DNA of 6,078 nucleotides from an uncultured Opitutia bacterium. Lineage in GTDB: Bacteria > Verrucomicrobiota > Verrucomicrobiia > Opitutales > UBA953. The DNA lies in contig CALEEU010000043.1 of the NCBI GenBank assembly GCA_937875975.1, positions 1-6,078 of the forward strand, in the 5' to 3' direction. A program made the position numbers and the translations under genes. Shown piece by piece: positions 1 through 6,078 of this stretch (positions are counted from its first letter, which is position 1; every line of letters starts with the position of its first letter). The notes below the pieces were generated by a model. That model was not told the origin of the DNA. It was given only the letters and a program-made list of their open reading frames with translations, and did not search any database.

Positions 1-713
1 CCGGCGGCCTTGAGGGTGGTCACGAAGAACTGGTTCTCTTCCGCGCGGCTGAGCATGTCGTTCTGCGCGTAGATGGTGAGGACCGGCGGCAGGGTCTTCC
101 TGACATGGAAGGCGGGCGCGGACTCGTCGCAGGTGATCGCGTAGCGCGGCTGGCCACGTTCTTCACGGATCGTGAAGTGGGTGAGCACCTGGCCGCTGAC
201 CTGGGCGATGCCAGCGACGGAGCCGAGGGTGAGGCCGTGGGGTTTCAGGCGGTCCGGGTCCATGCCGACGAGCAAGGCGAGCGTGGCGCCAGCGGAGTGG
301 CCGCCGATGAAGACCTTGCGCGGGTCGCCACCGTGTTCGCCGATATGCTTCACCGTCCAAGCGAAGGCCGCCGCGGCATCATCGACGTAAGCGGGATACT
401 TGACCTTCGGGCTCAGCCGGTAGTCTGGCGTGACCACCGCGATACCAGCTTGGGCGAGGCTTTCGCGGATTTCGGCGCAGTATTCCGAAGCTAGGTCTTT
501 CGAGCCTTTCTTCAGGCCGCCGCCATAGAACCAGACGTAGGTAGCGAAGCCCTTGGCGCCGACCGGGACCGTCAGGTCGAGCTTGCAGCGTTCCTGCTCG
601 TAAGGCGTCTGGGAGATCACGTCGTCCTTGTATGGGACGTCTTTGATCACCTTGGTCTCGATCGCCGCAGCCGACGAGACGGCGAAGGCGAGCAGCAGGG
701 CGAGCAGGCGCAT
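1..713 (-). CDS. Secreted alpha/beta-hydrolase (esterase/lipase-like), C-terminus cut off by window edge
   Basis: Probable serine esterase of the alpha/beta-hydrolase fold acting outside the cytoplasm; the substrate is unknown. The 237 visible residues begin with a Sec signal peptide (MRLLALLLAFAVSSAAA, cleavage near residue 17). An oxyanion-type motif WFYGGGL lies at 61-67, with Tyr63 where the family usually has His (HGGG). The nucleophile elbow GGHSAG (137-142) puts the catalytic serine at Ser140. A DYRLSP stretch (97-102), typical of this family, precedes it. Asp219 in AQNDML is the likely acid residue. The catalytic His, expected some tens of residues further on, lies beyond position 1, so the triad cannot be completed here. 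The start is fixed by the signal peptide and by the ATG sharing one base with the DUF1501 stop (TGATG). There is no Shine-Dalgarno sequence, so translation probably depends on coupling. The fold is secure; carbohydrate esterase or acyl-sugar deacylase activity is inferred from context only. Confidence 0.88.
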   Translation of the reverse strand, partial: MRLLALLLAFAVSSAAAIETKVIKDVPYKDDVISQTPYEQERCKLDLTVPVGAKGFATYVWFYGGGLKKGSKDLASEYCAEIRESLAQAGIAVVTPDYRLSPKVKYPAYVDDAAAAFAWTVKHIGEHGGDPRKVFIGGHSAGATLALLVGMDPDRLKPHGLTLGSVAGIAQVSGQVLTHFTIREERGQPRYAITCDESAPAFHVRKTLPPVLTIYAQNDMLSRAEENQFFVTTLKAA

Positions 714-2152
714 CAGGCGATGATCGACTGGACGATCTTGCCGTGGACGTCCGTGAGACGGAAGTCGCGACCGGAACTACGGAACGTGAACTCTTCGTGG
801 TTGAAGCCGAGCAGACGCATGATGGTCGCATGCAGGTCATGCACATGGACGACGTCCTTCACGGACTTGTAGCCGAACTCGTCGGTTTCTCCGTAGACCG
901 TACCGGCCTTCACGCCGCCACCGGCCATCCACATGGTGAAGCCATGGTTGTTGTGGTCGCGGCCGTTGATCTTGCCCGCATTGGAGCCAGGGGTCGGCAG
1001 TTCGACGGTCGGGGTGCGACCGAATTCGCCGCCCCAGATGACGAGCGTTTCGTCGAGCATCCCTAGGCGCTTGAGGTCGGTGAGCAGCGCCGCGATCGGC
1101 TGGTCCGCTTCCATGGCCAGGCGTTTGTGGTTCTTCTCGATGTCGTCGTGGCTGTCCCAGGGCTGTCCGTCGCCATGCCAGAGCTGGATGAAGCGCACGC
1201 CGCGTTCGGCGAGGCGGCGGGCGATGAGGAACTGGCGTCCGAGGGTCGTGTCGCCGTACATCTCGCGGGTCTTTTCGGATTCGCGGCCGATGTCGAAGGC
1301 GTCGGTGGCCTCGAGCTGCATGCGGTAGGCCATCTCGAAGGACTGGGCGCGGGCCTCGAGGGCGGCGTCCTGCGGGCGGGCGGATTGGTGGGAGGCGTTG
1401 AGTCTGGCCAGCAGGTCGAGCTGTTTGCGCTGGGCGGGACGGGAGAGGCCGAAGTTGCGGATGTTCTCGATGAGTTCCTCGACGCTACGCTTGGAGGTAT
1501 CAACGTAGTTGCCTTGGTAGACGCCGGGGAGGAAGCCGCACTGCCAGTTCTGCGTCTCCTGGATCGGAAAGCCTCCCGGGCAGAGGGTCATGAAGCCGGG
1601 GAGGTTCTCGTTCTCCGTGCCGAGGCCATAGGTGACCCACGAGCCCATCGAGGGGCGGACTTGGCGGGCTTCGCCGCAGTTCATCAGCAACAGGGAGGGT
1701 TCGTGATTAGGCACGTCGGCCTTCATCGAGCGGATCACGCAGAGGTCGTCGGCATGCTGGGCGGTCTTCTCGAACAGTTCGCTGACCTCGAGGCCGCTCT
1801 TGCCGTAGCGCTTCCAGGCGAAGGGCGAGCGGAAGGCCGCGCCGGTCTTGCGCTCGGTGGCGATGTAATCACCCGGCAGCTTCTGGCCATGATACTTGTC
1901 GAGGGCCACCTTGCGGTCGAAGGTATCGACCTGGGAAGGTCCGCCGTTGGCGAAAATATGGATCACGCGCTTCGCCTTGCAGGGCAGCGGGGGCTTGCGG
2001 GCGGCCAGCGGACGGAGCGGGTCCACTTTGATCTCAGTGCCGCGGAGTTCCTGTTGAAGGAGCGAAGCCATGGCGACGCCGCCGAGGCCCATGCCGACGC
2101 GGCGGAGGAACTCACGGCGGGAGCCGAGGGAAAGCGGGTCGAGGTGGTGCAT
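713..2152 (-). CDS. DUF1501 family protein, Tat-exported, alkaline-phosphatase-like fold
   Basis: Full-length DUF1501 (PF07394) protein of 479 aa, a normal length for the family. DUF1501 belongs to the alkaline-phosphatase/sulfatase-like clan, so a metal-dependent hydrolase role is plausible, but no reaction is established. A twin-arginine signal, SRREFL (residues 11-16), precedes a hydrophobic stretch (18-32), predicting export in folded form. Family landmarks appear in order: FANGGPSQVDTFD (67-79), WHGDGQPWDSHDD (325-337), WGGEFGRTP (373-381), GRDHNNHGF (397-405) and HVHDLHATI (436-444). Asp76, Asp79, His335, Glu376, Asp399, His400, His403, His436 and His438 are candidate metal or active-site residues by their conserved positions. 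The protein ends with the usual family tail around GRDFRLTDVHGK (461-472). Its ATG overlaps the upstream cytochrome stop by one base (TAATG), and its TGA overlaps the esterase ATG. This pairing with a PSCyt1/PSD1 protein is the standard PVC arrangement. No motif looks broken. Confidence 0.96.
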   Translation of the reverse strand: MHHLDPLSLGSRREFLRRVGMGLGGVAMASLLQQELRGTEIKVDPLRPLAARKPPLPCKAKRVIHIFANGGPSQVDTFDRKVALDKYHGQKLPGDYIATERKTGAAFRSPFAWKRYGKSGLEVSELFEKTAQHADDLCVIRSMKADVPNHEPSLLLMNCGEARQVRPSMGSWVTYGLGTENENLPGFMTLCPGGFPIQETQNWQCGFLPGVYQGNYVDTSKRSVEELIENIRNFGLSRPAQRKQLDLLARLNASHQSARPQDAALEARAQSFEMAYRMQLEATDAFDIGRESEKTREMYGDTTLGRQFLIARRLAERGVRFIQLWHGDGQPWDSHDDIEKNHKRLAMEADQPIAALLTDLKRLGMLDETLVIWGGEFGRTPTVELPTPGSNAGKINGRDHNNHGFTMWMAGGGVKAGTVYGETDEFGYKSVKDVVHVHDLHATIMRLLGFNHEEFTFRSSGRDFRLTDVHGKIVQSIIA

Positions 2153-5100
2153 TAGTCGGCGAAGATGAATTCGTTGCTCGTGAGGAGGACCTGGGCGAAC
2201 GTGGAGAGGGCGGACTGGCGGTCGGGCTTCTTGCCGAACTCCCCGGCGGCCGAGGAGATGACCTCGCCGGTCTTGGCGTCCTTGATCACCGGCGACCAGC
2301 TGAAGCCGTCGCTGCTGGCGTTGACGTGGTTGTCCGCGATGAAGTGCACGCTCTCGCCGGCGGCGAGTTCGACTTGCGCGACCGCGAGCGGCGCCGAGGC
2401 GCCGCCTTTGACGATGGCCTCGGCGAGGAGGCCTCCGCGGGATGACACGATGCGTCCGCGGACGCCGTCGCTCGCCTTGCTCTGGACGGCCAGCGTTCCT
2501 TCGAGGCGGTAGGTGCCGGCGCTGCCGGCCGTCCAGCGCCGGATGGCGGCGGTCTCCTGAAGGCTGCCCGTGTGTCCGCCCTTGGCGGTCAGGAAGACGA
2601 AGCCGAACTTCTTATCCGGGACCTGGGGGGTCGGCGCGATGCGCTCCTTCACGGTCGCCTTCATTTCCGTGAAGTCGACGGACTTCGTCTTCGCGAGCCA
2701 GCCGCCGAAGCCGTTGGTCCAAAGGGCGGGGGCCGGGGCGAGCGCGGCATCACGGAGGTAATCCATGGCGAGGGCGATCTCTTCCTTCTTCGGTTCACGG
2801 CTGAGCACCGAGAGATAGAGGGCCTTGATCTTCGCTTCGTCGGAGGGCAATACGGCGACCTTGGCGGCCAGGGCGTCGGCCTGGGTGCGACCGAACGGAT
2901 GGTTCATCATCCAGAGCGCCTGCTGGGGCGTCGTCGTCTGGTTGCGCTTCGGGACGTGGTAGTCCGGATTGGCGAAGTCGAACGTCCGGAAGAAGGCCGG
3001 TAGGTTCTGGCGGTCGATGTGGCCGTAGAGCGTGCGCCGCGGCTCGGAGAAATTCGTCACCAGGTCGAACGGCTGCCCGCCGATCTTCGCGGCGTCGAGC
3101 CGTCCGGCGACGCGGAGCATGCTGTCGCGCATCGCTTCGAAATCCATGCGGCGACGCTGGGCGCGCCAGTTCAGCTCGTTGTCCGGATCCTTGGCGAGGC
3201 CGTCCGGGGTGATGTCGGCGGACTGCAGGTAGGTGCGGGAGAGCACGATCGAGCGGATCAGCTTCTTCATCGACCAGTCGTCCTTCATGAAGGTCGCCGC
3301 CAGATGTTCGAGGAGTTCCGGGTTCTTCGGCGCCGGCGTGCGGACGCCGTAGTCGCTGGGCGTCTCGACGAGGCTGCGGCCGACGAGTTCGGTCCAGATA
3401 CGGTTGGCCATCACGCGGGCCGTGAGCGGGTTCGACTTGCTCGCGATGGCGTTGGCCATGTCCAGCCGGCCGCTGCCTTCGGTGAATTCCTTGACCTTGC
3501 CGCCGGTGAGGATGGCCGGGAACTGGCGGGGGACCGCTTTGCCTGGACGGGAAGCGCTGCCGCGAAGGAAGACGACGCCTTTGACGGCCGTAGGTTTGTC
3601 CAGGAGGACCATCGCGTGGGGCGGGCTCTTCGGGCTCGTGGCCTTGAAGCCGACGACGCCGATCTCGAGGGAGTTGCGGGTGTTGCGGTCGGCGACGTTG
3701 TAGGTGCCGATGAGGGAGGCCGCGGTGACGGAGGTCGGTCCCTTCGGGTCTTCGATCAGGTCGCGCCAAGGCTTCCATGCGGGGGCGCCGTTCTTGTCCG
3801 GCTTGCGGGACTCGGCGAGCAACATGGCGAAGGCGGCGGTGAGCTCGGCGAATTTCTTCGGAGCCTTCTTCTGGAGTTCGGCGCGGAGCAGGGCGTCCTG
3901 GAACATCGTCGGCTGGGCGAGCAAGGCGGCGTATCTGGCGGCGAACTGGTCGTCGGTCACTTCCTTCAGCTGATACCAGCCGCCCCAGACCGGGTCCTTG
4001 TCGTTGAGCTTCGTCTTCAGCGCGCGCTGCCAGCCGTTGAGCACCGTCGGGTAGAGGTTGGTGCGCTTGGCTTCCTGGGTGTAGTTGAAGTTCGGTTCCT
4101 TGGCCGCCCGCAGCATCAGCGCGAGATAGTCGGCCGTCTTGGTCGCGGAGAACGAGAGTTCGCGGCGGCTGTCCACGAAGTCATCGAGCTTCTTCTGGCG
4201 GACCCCGAGTTCGGCCTCGAACTCTTCGGTGTCCTTCGTGCGGGCGAAAGGCTTGAGCGCCGGGAGTTCCTTCGGTTCCTGGCTGGAATTGAAGATCGCG
4301 TAGAGCGAGTAATATTCCGTGGTCGGGAGCGGGTCGAACTTATGGTCGTGGCAGCGCGAGCAGGCCATGGTCAGGCCTTGCGTGCCACGCATCACGACGT
4401 CGATGCGGTCGTCGATGATGTCCGGGGTGCTGTTAAGGAAGCGCCGGCCGAGCGTCAGGAAGCCCAGCGCGGCGAGGTCGCGGTTGTTCGCCGGGTCCTT
4501 GGCGATCTGGTCGGCGGCGATCTGCAGGCGCAGGAACTGGTCGTAGGGCGTGTCCTGGTTGAAGGCGTTCACCACCCAGTCGCGGTAGGTGTAGGCGTAG
4601 GGGTAGCGGCGCTCCTCCTGGAAGACATAGCCTTTCGTGTCGGAGTAACGGGCGACGTCGAGCCAGTGGCGGGCCCAGCGTTCGCCGAAGGCCGGCGCGG
4701 CGAGGAGGCGATCGACCAGTTTCTCGGTCGCCTGCGGATCGCGGTCGTTGACGTAGGCGGCGATCTCCTCGGCGGTCGGATTGAAACCCCAGAGCGAGAG
4801 CGTCAGGCGACGGACGACGACTTCGCGAGGCGCCTCCGGATTGAAGCCGAGACCGGCGGACTTCAGCTTCGCGAGAACGAAACGATCAAGAGGTTGGCGG
4901 ACCTTGGCTTCATCGGACGGAGTGATGACGGGCGAAGCAGGAGCCTGGACGTTCTTGAAAGCCCAGTGCTTGCTCGGGTCATGCGCGACGGGCGAAGACT
5001 CGGTCGGCCACGGCAAGCCTTGACTCACCCATTCGGTCAGCGCGGCGATCGCCTTGGGCGGAAGCTTTTCATCTTCGCCCGGCATGGCGTAGACATCTTT

Positions 5101-5385
5101 TCCTTTGGCGTGGTTGATGGAAAGGATGAGACGGCTGAGATCGGGTTTGCCAGGCACGACGATCGGCCCGAGTTCGCCGCCCTTAAGAATCAGTTCTCGG
5201 GAATCCAGACGGAGACCGGACTTCTGCTTCTTGGGTCCGTGGCACTTATAGCAATTGTCGGCGAGGACTGGTCGGACCTCTTTTTCGAAAAATTCCAACT
5301 GGGCGGCCGTAGGCGGGGTGACCTGCTCGGCAGCGGTGGCCGAGAGGGCGATAATAAGGGGGCCAATGAGAGACCGGAAAGACAT
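2152..5385 (-). CDS. Secreted PSCyt1-PSCyt2(DUF1549)-PSD1(DUF1553) di-haem cytochrome protein
   Basis: Large exported protein of 1077 aa typical of PVC bacteria, thought to be redox-active but without a proven reaction. The ATG at 5385 starts a clear Sec signal peptide (MSFRSLIGPLIIALSATAAEQ begins the protein, cleavage near 17-19). An in-frame TTG at 5427 would add 14 residues ahead of the signal and has no ribosome-binding site, so I reject it. PSCyt1 (about 33-125) carries haem motif CYKCH (45-49), with Met101 in AMPGEDEKLPP as a possible sixth ligand. PSCyt2/DUF1549 (about 163-370) contains HWLDVARYSDTKGY (240-253) and a second haem motif, CSRCHDHKFDP (342-352). A mainly helical linker (about 385-530) follows. 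PSD1/DUF1553 starts near GSGRLD (637) and includes NPLTARVMANRIW (652-664) and TTTPQQALWMMN (817-828). Near 885-1054 a beta-rich segment interrupts PSD1, which resumes with ALSTFAQVLLTSNEF (1059-1073). It is the first gene of the operon and is coupled to the DUF1501 gene by TAATG. Confidence 0.96.
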   Translation of the reverse strand: MSFRSLIGPLIIALSATAAEQVTPPTAAQLEFFEKEVRPVLADNCYKCHGPKKQKSGLRLDSRELILKGGELGPIVVPGKPDLSRLILSINHAKGKDVYAMPGEDEKLPPKAIAALTEWVSQGLPWPTESSPVAHDPSKHWAFKNVQAPASPVITPSDEAKVRQPLDRFVLAKLKSAGLGFNPEAPREVVVRRLTLSLWGFNPTAEEIAAYVNDRDPQATEKLVDRLLAAPAFGERWARHWLDVARYSDTKGYVFQEERRYPYAYTYRDWVVNAFNQDTPYDQFLRLQIAADQIAKDPANNRDLAALGFLTLGRRFLNSTPDIIDDRIDVVMRGTQGLTMACSRCHDHKFDPLPTTEYYSLYAIFNSSQEPKELPALKPFARTKDTEEFEAELGVRQKKLDDFVDSRRELSFSATKTADYLALMLRAAKEPNFNYTQEAKRTNLYPTVLNGWQRALKTKLNDKDPVWGGWYQLKEVTDDQFAARYAALLAQPTMFQDALLRAELQKKAPKKFAELTAAFAMLLAESRKPDKNGAPAWKPWRDLIEDPKGPTSVTAASLIGTYNVADRNTRNSLEIGVVGFKATSPKSPPHAMVLLDKPTAVKGVVFLRGSASRPGKAVPRQFPAILTGGKVKEFTEGSGRLDMANAIASKSNPLTARVMANRIWTELVGRSLVETPSDYGVRTPAPKNPELLEHLAATFMKDDWSMKKLIRSIVLSRTYLQSADITPDGLAKDPDNELNWRAQRRRMDFEAMRDSMLRVAGRLDAAKIGGQPFDLVTNFSEPRRTLYGHIDRQNLPAFFRTFDFANPDYHVPKRNQTTTPQQALWMMNHPFGRTQADALAAKVAVLPSDEAKIKALYLSVLSREPKKEEIALAMDYLRDAALAPAPALWTNGFGGWLAKTKSVDFTEMKATVKERIAPTPQVPDKKFGFVFLTAKGGHTGSLQETAAIRRWTAGSAGTYRLEGTLAVQSKASDGVRGRIVSSRGGLLAEAIVKGGASAPLAVAQVELAAGESVHFIADNHVNASSDGFSWSPVIKDAKTGEVISSAAGEFGKKPDRQSALSTFAQVLLTSNEFIFAD

Positions 5386-5401
5386 CGGAAAGGGATAGGA
5401 C

Positions 5402-5416
5402 AGGGCGGGGTGCCCT
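5402..5416. other. Small GC-rich hairpin in the likely 5' leader of the cytochrome operon
   Basis: AGGGC (5402-5406) and GCCCT (5412-5416) form a perfect five-base-pair stem around a five-base loop. It lies 17 bases upstream of the cytochrome ATG, so it would be in the operon's untranslated leader if transcription starts further upstream. There is no following T-run on either strand, so it is not an intrinsic terminator. A five-base-pair stem in GC-rich DNA can arise by chance. Confidence 0.3.
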
Positions 5417-5470
5417 TGGTTCCTCAAAGGTGTTGGCTGTCATCGGGATGTAAAGCCGACGATGCGGTAT

Positions 5471-5503
5471 TAAGCGGTTTGGTGCTTAGGCGGCATGCTT
5501 AGG
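5471..5503. repeat. Direct repeat TGCTTAGG (x2) with an inverted TAAGC arm; possible operator
   Basis: The octamer TGCTTAGG occurs at 5483-5490 and again at 5496-5503, with starts 13 bp apart. Just before them, TAAGC (5471-5475) is the inverse of GCTTA (5484-5488), giving a five-base-pair stem around an eight-base loop. The cluster lies roughly midway between the two divergent starts, where a shared regulator could bind. The repeats are seen directly; the operator function is only a guess. Confidence 0.35.
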
Positions 5504-5554
5504 GTTTGAACCGTCGGCCGATGTGGGTGTCTATGAGTCACCCCTCACCCCCAT

Positions 5555-6078
5555 ATGACCACCGTATTTCGTAAGATTAATGCGTCTGTGCTAGCCCTTC
5601 TGGGACTGGCCGCCCTGGCTTCTGCCGCGGCCCCTAAACCGGTGGTCGAGTCGGCCACCCTGTTCGCGAAGGATAAGCAGCGCTTGGTCGAGCTGTCAGC
5701 CGAGCTCAATGGCTCGAAGCAGCTTTACCTGGTGGTCGCCGAAATAGACGGCAATGCCTGCGATTGGGCAAATTGGATTGATCCTGAGGTTGTCCTGGTC
5801 GACGGCACGGTGGTTGACCTTACGAAACTCAAGTGGAAGGAAGTCGAGTCGCTTGGTACCACCCGGGTCGGCAAGAACTACGACGGCAAGCCGCTCAAGA
5901 TTGCTGGCAAGGAATACACCCGCGGCATCGGCACGCACGCCAGTTCCTTTATCGCTTTTGATCTCCCTGGTCCGGCGAAGTCCTTCCGAGCTAAGGTCGG
6001 CATCGACGACGGTGGCGCCATCCGTGGCGGCAAGGCCAGCGGTGCCGACGTCAAGTTCGCGGTCTTCACGACCCGTCC
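5555..6078 (+). CDS. Secreted NPCBM-domain protein, N-terminal part only (runs off right edge)
   Basis: N-terminal 174 residues of an exported protein with an NPCBM-type (PF08305) carbohydrate-binding-like domain. The start is well fixed: an in-frame TGA lies at 5534-5536, no start codon falls between it and ATG 5555, and a Sec signal peptide follows (basic MTTVFRK, hydrophobic core to about residue 22, ASAAA cleavage region at 22-26). The NPCBM-like fold covers about 30 to the edge. Its landmarks are CDWANWIDPEVVL (69-81), the signature YTRGIGTHASSFIAFDLPG (121-139) and GIDDGG (149-154). In PVC bacteria such modules often head much larger proteins carrying dehydrogenase, HEAT-repeat or cytochrome c domains, or occur as stand-alone sugar-binding proteins; which applies here cannot be seen. 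The gene is transcribed away from the cytochrome operon and shares its upstream region. The stop codon is outside the window. No Shine-Dalgarno sequence is visible. Confidence 0.86.
   Translation, partial: MTTVFRKINASVLALLGLAALASAAAPKPVVESATLFAKDKQRLVELSAELNGSKQLYLVVAEIDGNACDWANWIDPEVVLVDGTVVDLTKLKWKEVESLGTTRVGKNYDGKPLKIAGKEYTRGIGTHASSFIAFDLPGPAKSFRAKVGIDDGGAIRGGKASGADVKFAVFTTR

Larger units (their letters stand above)
5386..5554. promoter_or_regulatory. Intergenic region between divergent genes; should contain both promoters
   Basis: These 169 bp separate the minus-strand operon from the plus-strand NPCBM gene, so both promoters should lie here unless the upstream ends are more complex. On the plus strand a TTGAAC (5506-5511) resembles a -35 box, but the facing TATGAG (5532-5537) is 20 bp away, longer than the usual sigma-70 spacing. 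I found no convincing -10/-35 pair on the minus strand. Neither start has a Shine-Dalgarno sequence; the bases before the NPCBM ATG are pyrimidine-rich. Short repeats cluster at 5471-5503. The regional role is inferred from gene orientation, not from a strong motif. Confidence 0.5.

Noticed and set aside
1..494. Plus-strand open frames near the left edge, including one of 129 codons at 105-494
   Set aside because: They lie opposite the esterase gene, which has a signal peptide, the GHSAG elbow and a start coupled to the upstream gene. The plus-strand translations have no recognisable features.
1127..2155. Open frame of 342 codons on the plus strand, antisense to the DUF1501 gene
   Set aside because: Same explanation: it mirrors the coding bias of the real gene, is Gly/Ala/Glu/Leu-rich and shows no domain.
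5402..5416. Intrinsic terminator at the GC-rich hairpin
   Set aside because: The stem is only five base pairs, no T-run follows on either strand, and no gene ends nearby; both flanking genes start here.
5386..5427. Upstream TTG start extending the cytochrome protein by 14 residues
   Set aside because: The extension would put an uncharacteristic segment before a complete signal peptide, TTG is a weak start and no ribosome-binding site precedes it. ATG at 5385 fits better.
3019..5502. Very long open frame of 827 codons on the plus strand, antisense to the cytochrome gene
   Set aside because: It lies almost wholly opposite a gene with recognisable domains and haem motifs. Its translation is low-complexity, rich in Gly, Arg, Glu and Val, with no motif or signal peptide. 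Long antisense frames are expected opposite GC-rich genes with strong third-position bias.
1..6078. Mobile element, CRISPR, tRNA or phage content
   Set aside because: I saw no terminal inverted repeats, transposase or integrase motifs, spaced repeat array or tRNA-like structure. Four coding regions and one short intergenic region account for the whole window.

Overview
The window is a GC-rich piece of a chromosome from the Planctomycetota-Verrucomicrobiota-Chlamydiota (PVC) group. A Verrucomicrobiota (Opitutia-like) source is my best guess, and Planctomycetota is the alternative. The call rests on the linked PSCyt1-PSCyt2-PSD1 cytochrome and DUF1501 protein, a gene pair greatly expanded in Planctomycetota and Verrucomicrobiota and rare elsewhere. 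A divergent NPCBM-domain protein of a type common in the same phyla supports it.

Layout: positions 1-5385 hold three genes on the minus strand, read right to left. The first (5385-2152) is a secreted protein with two c-type haem motifs and the PSCyt1, PSCyt2 and PSD1 domains. The second (2152-713) is a Tat-exported DUF1501 protein of the alkaline-phosphatase-like fold. The third (713 to the left edge) is a secreted alpha/beta-hydrolase, cut off by the window before its expected catalytic histidine. Both junctions are one-base stop/start overlaps (TAATG and TGATG), so the three genes almost certainly form one translationally coupled operon. A 169-bp intergenic region (5386-5554) separates this operon from a plus-strand gene (5555 to the right edge) encoding the N-terminal part of a secreted NPCBM-domain protein. 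That gene also runs off the window.

How the parts may work together (inference): all four products carry an export signal, so the locus builds an extracytoplasmic module. In PVC bacteria such modules usually lie near sulfatases and glycoside hydrolases and are suspected to act on complex polysaccharides. The esterase could remove acyl groups, the DUF1501 protein could act as a metal-dependent hydrolase, the di-haem protein could carry out a redox step, and the NPCBM protein could bind carbohydrate. No substrate can be named from this sequence.

I see no tRNA, rRNA, CRISPR array, insertion sequence, transposase or phage gene. None of the four starts has a clear Shine-Dalgarno sequence. Apart from the gene arrangement, the most noticeable items are a beta-rich domain inserted near the C-terminus of the cytochrome protein, a Tyr-for-His change in the esterase oxyanion motif, and a small repeat cluster between the divergent genes.
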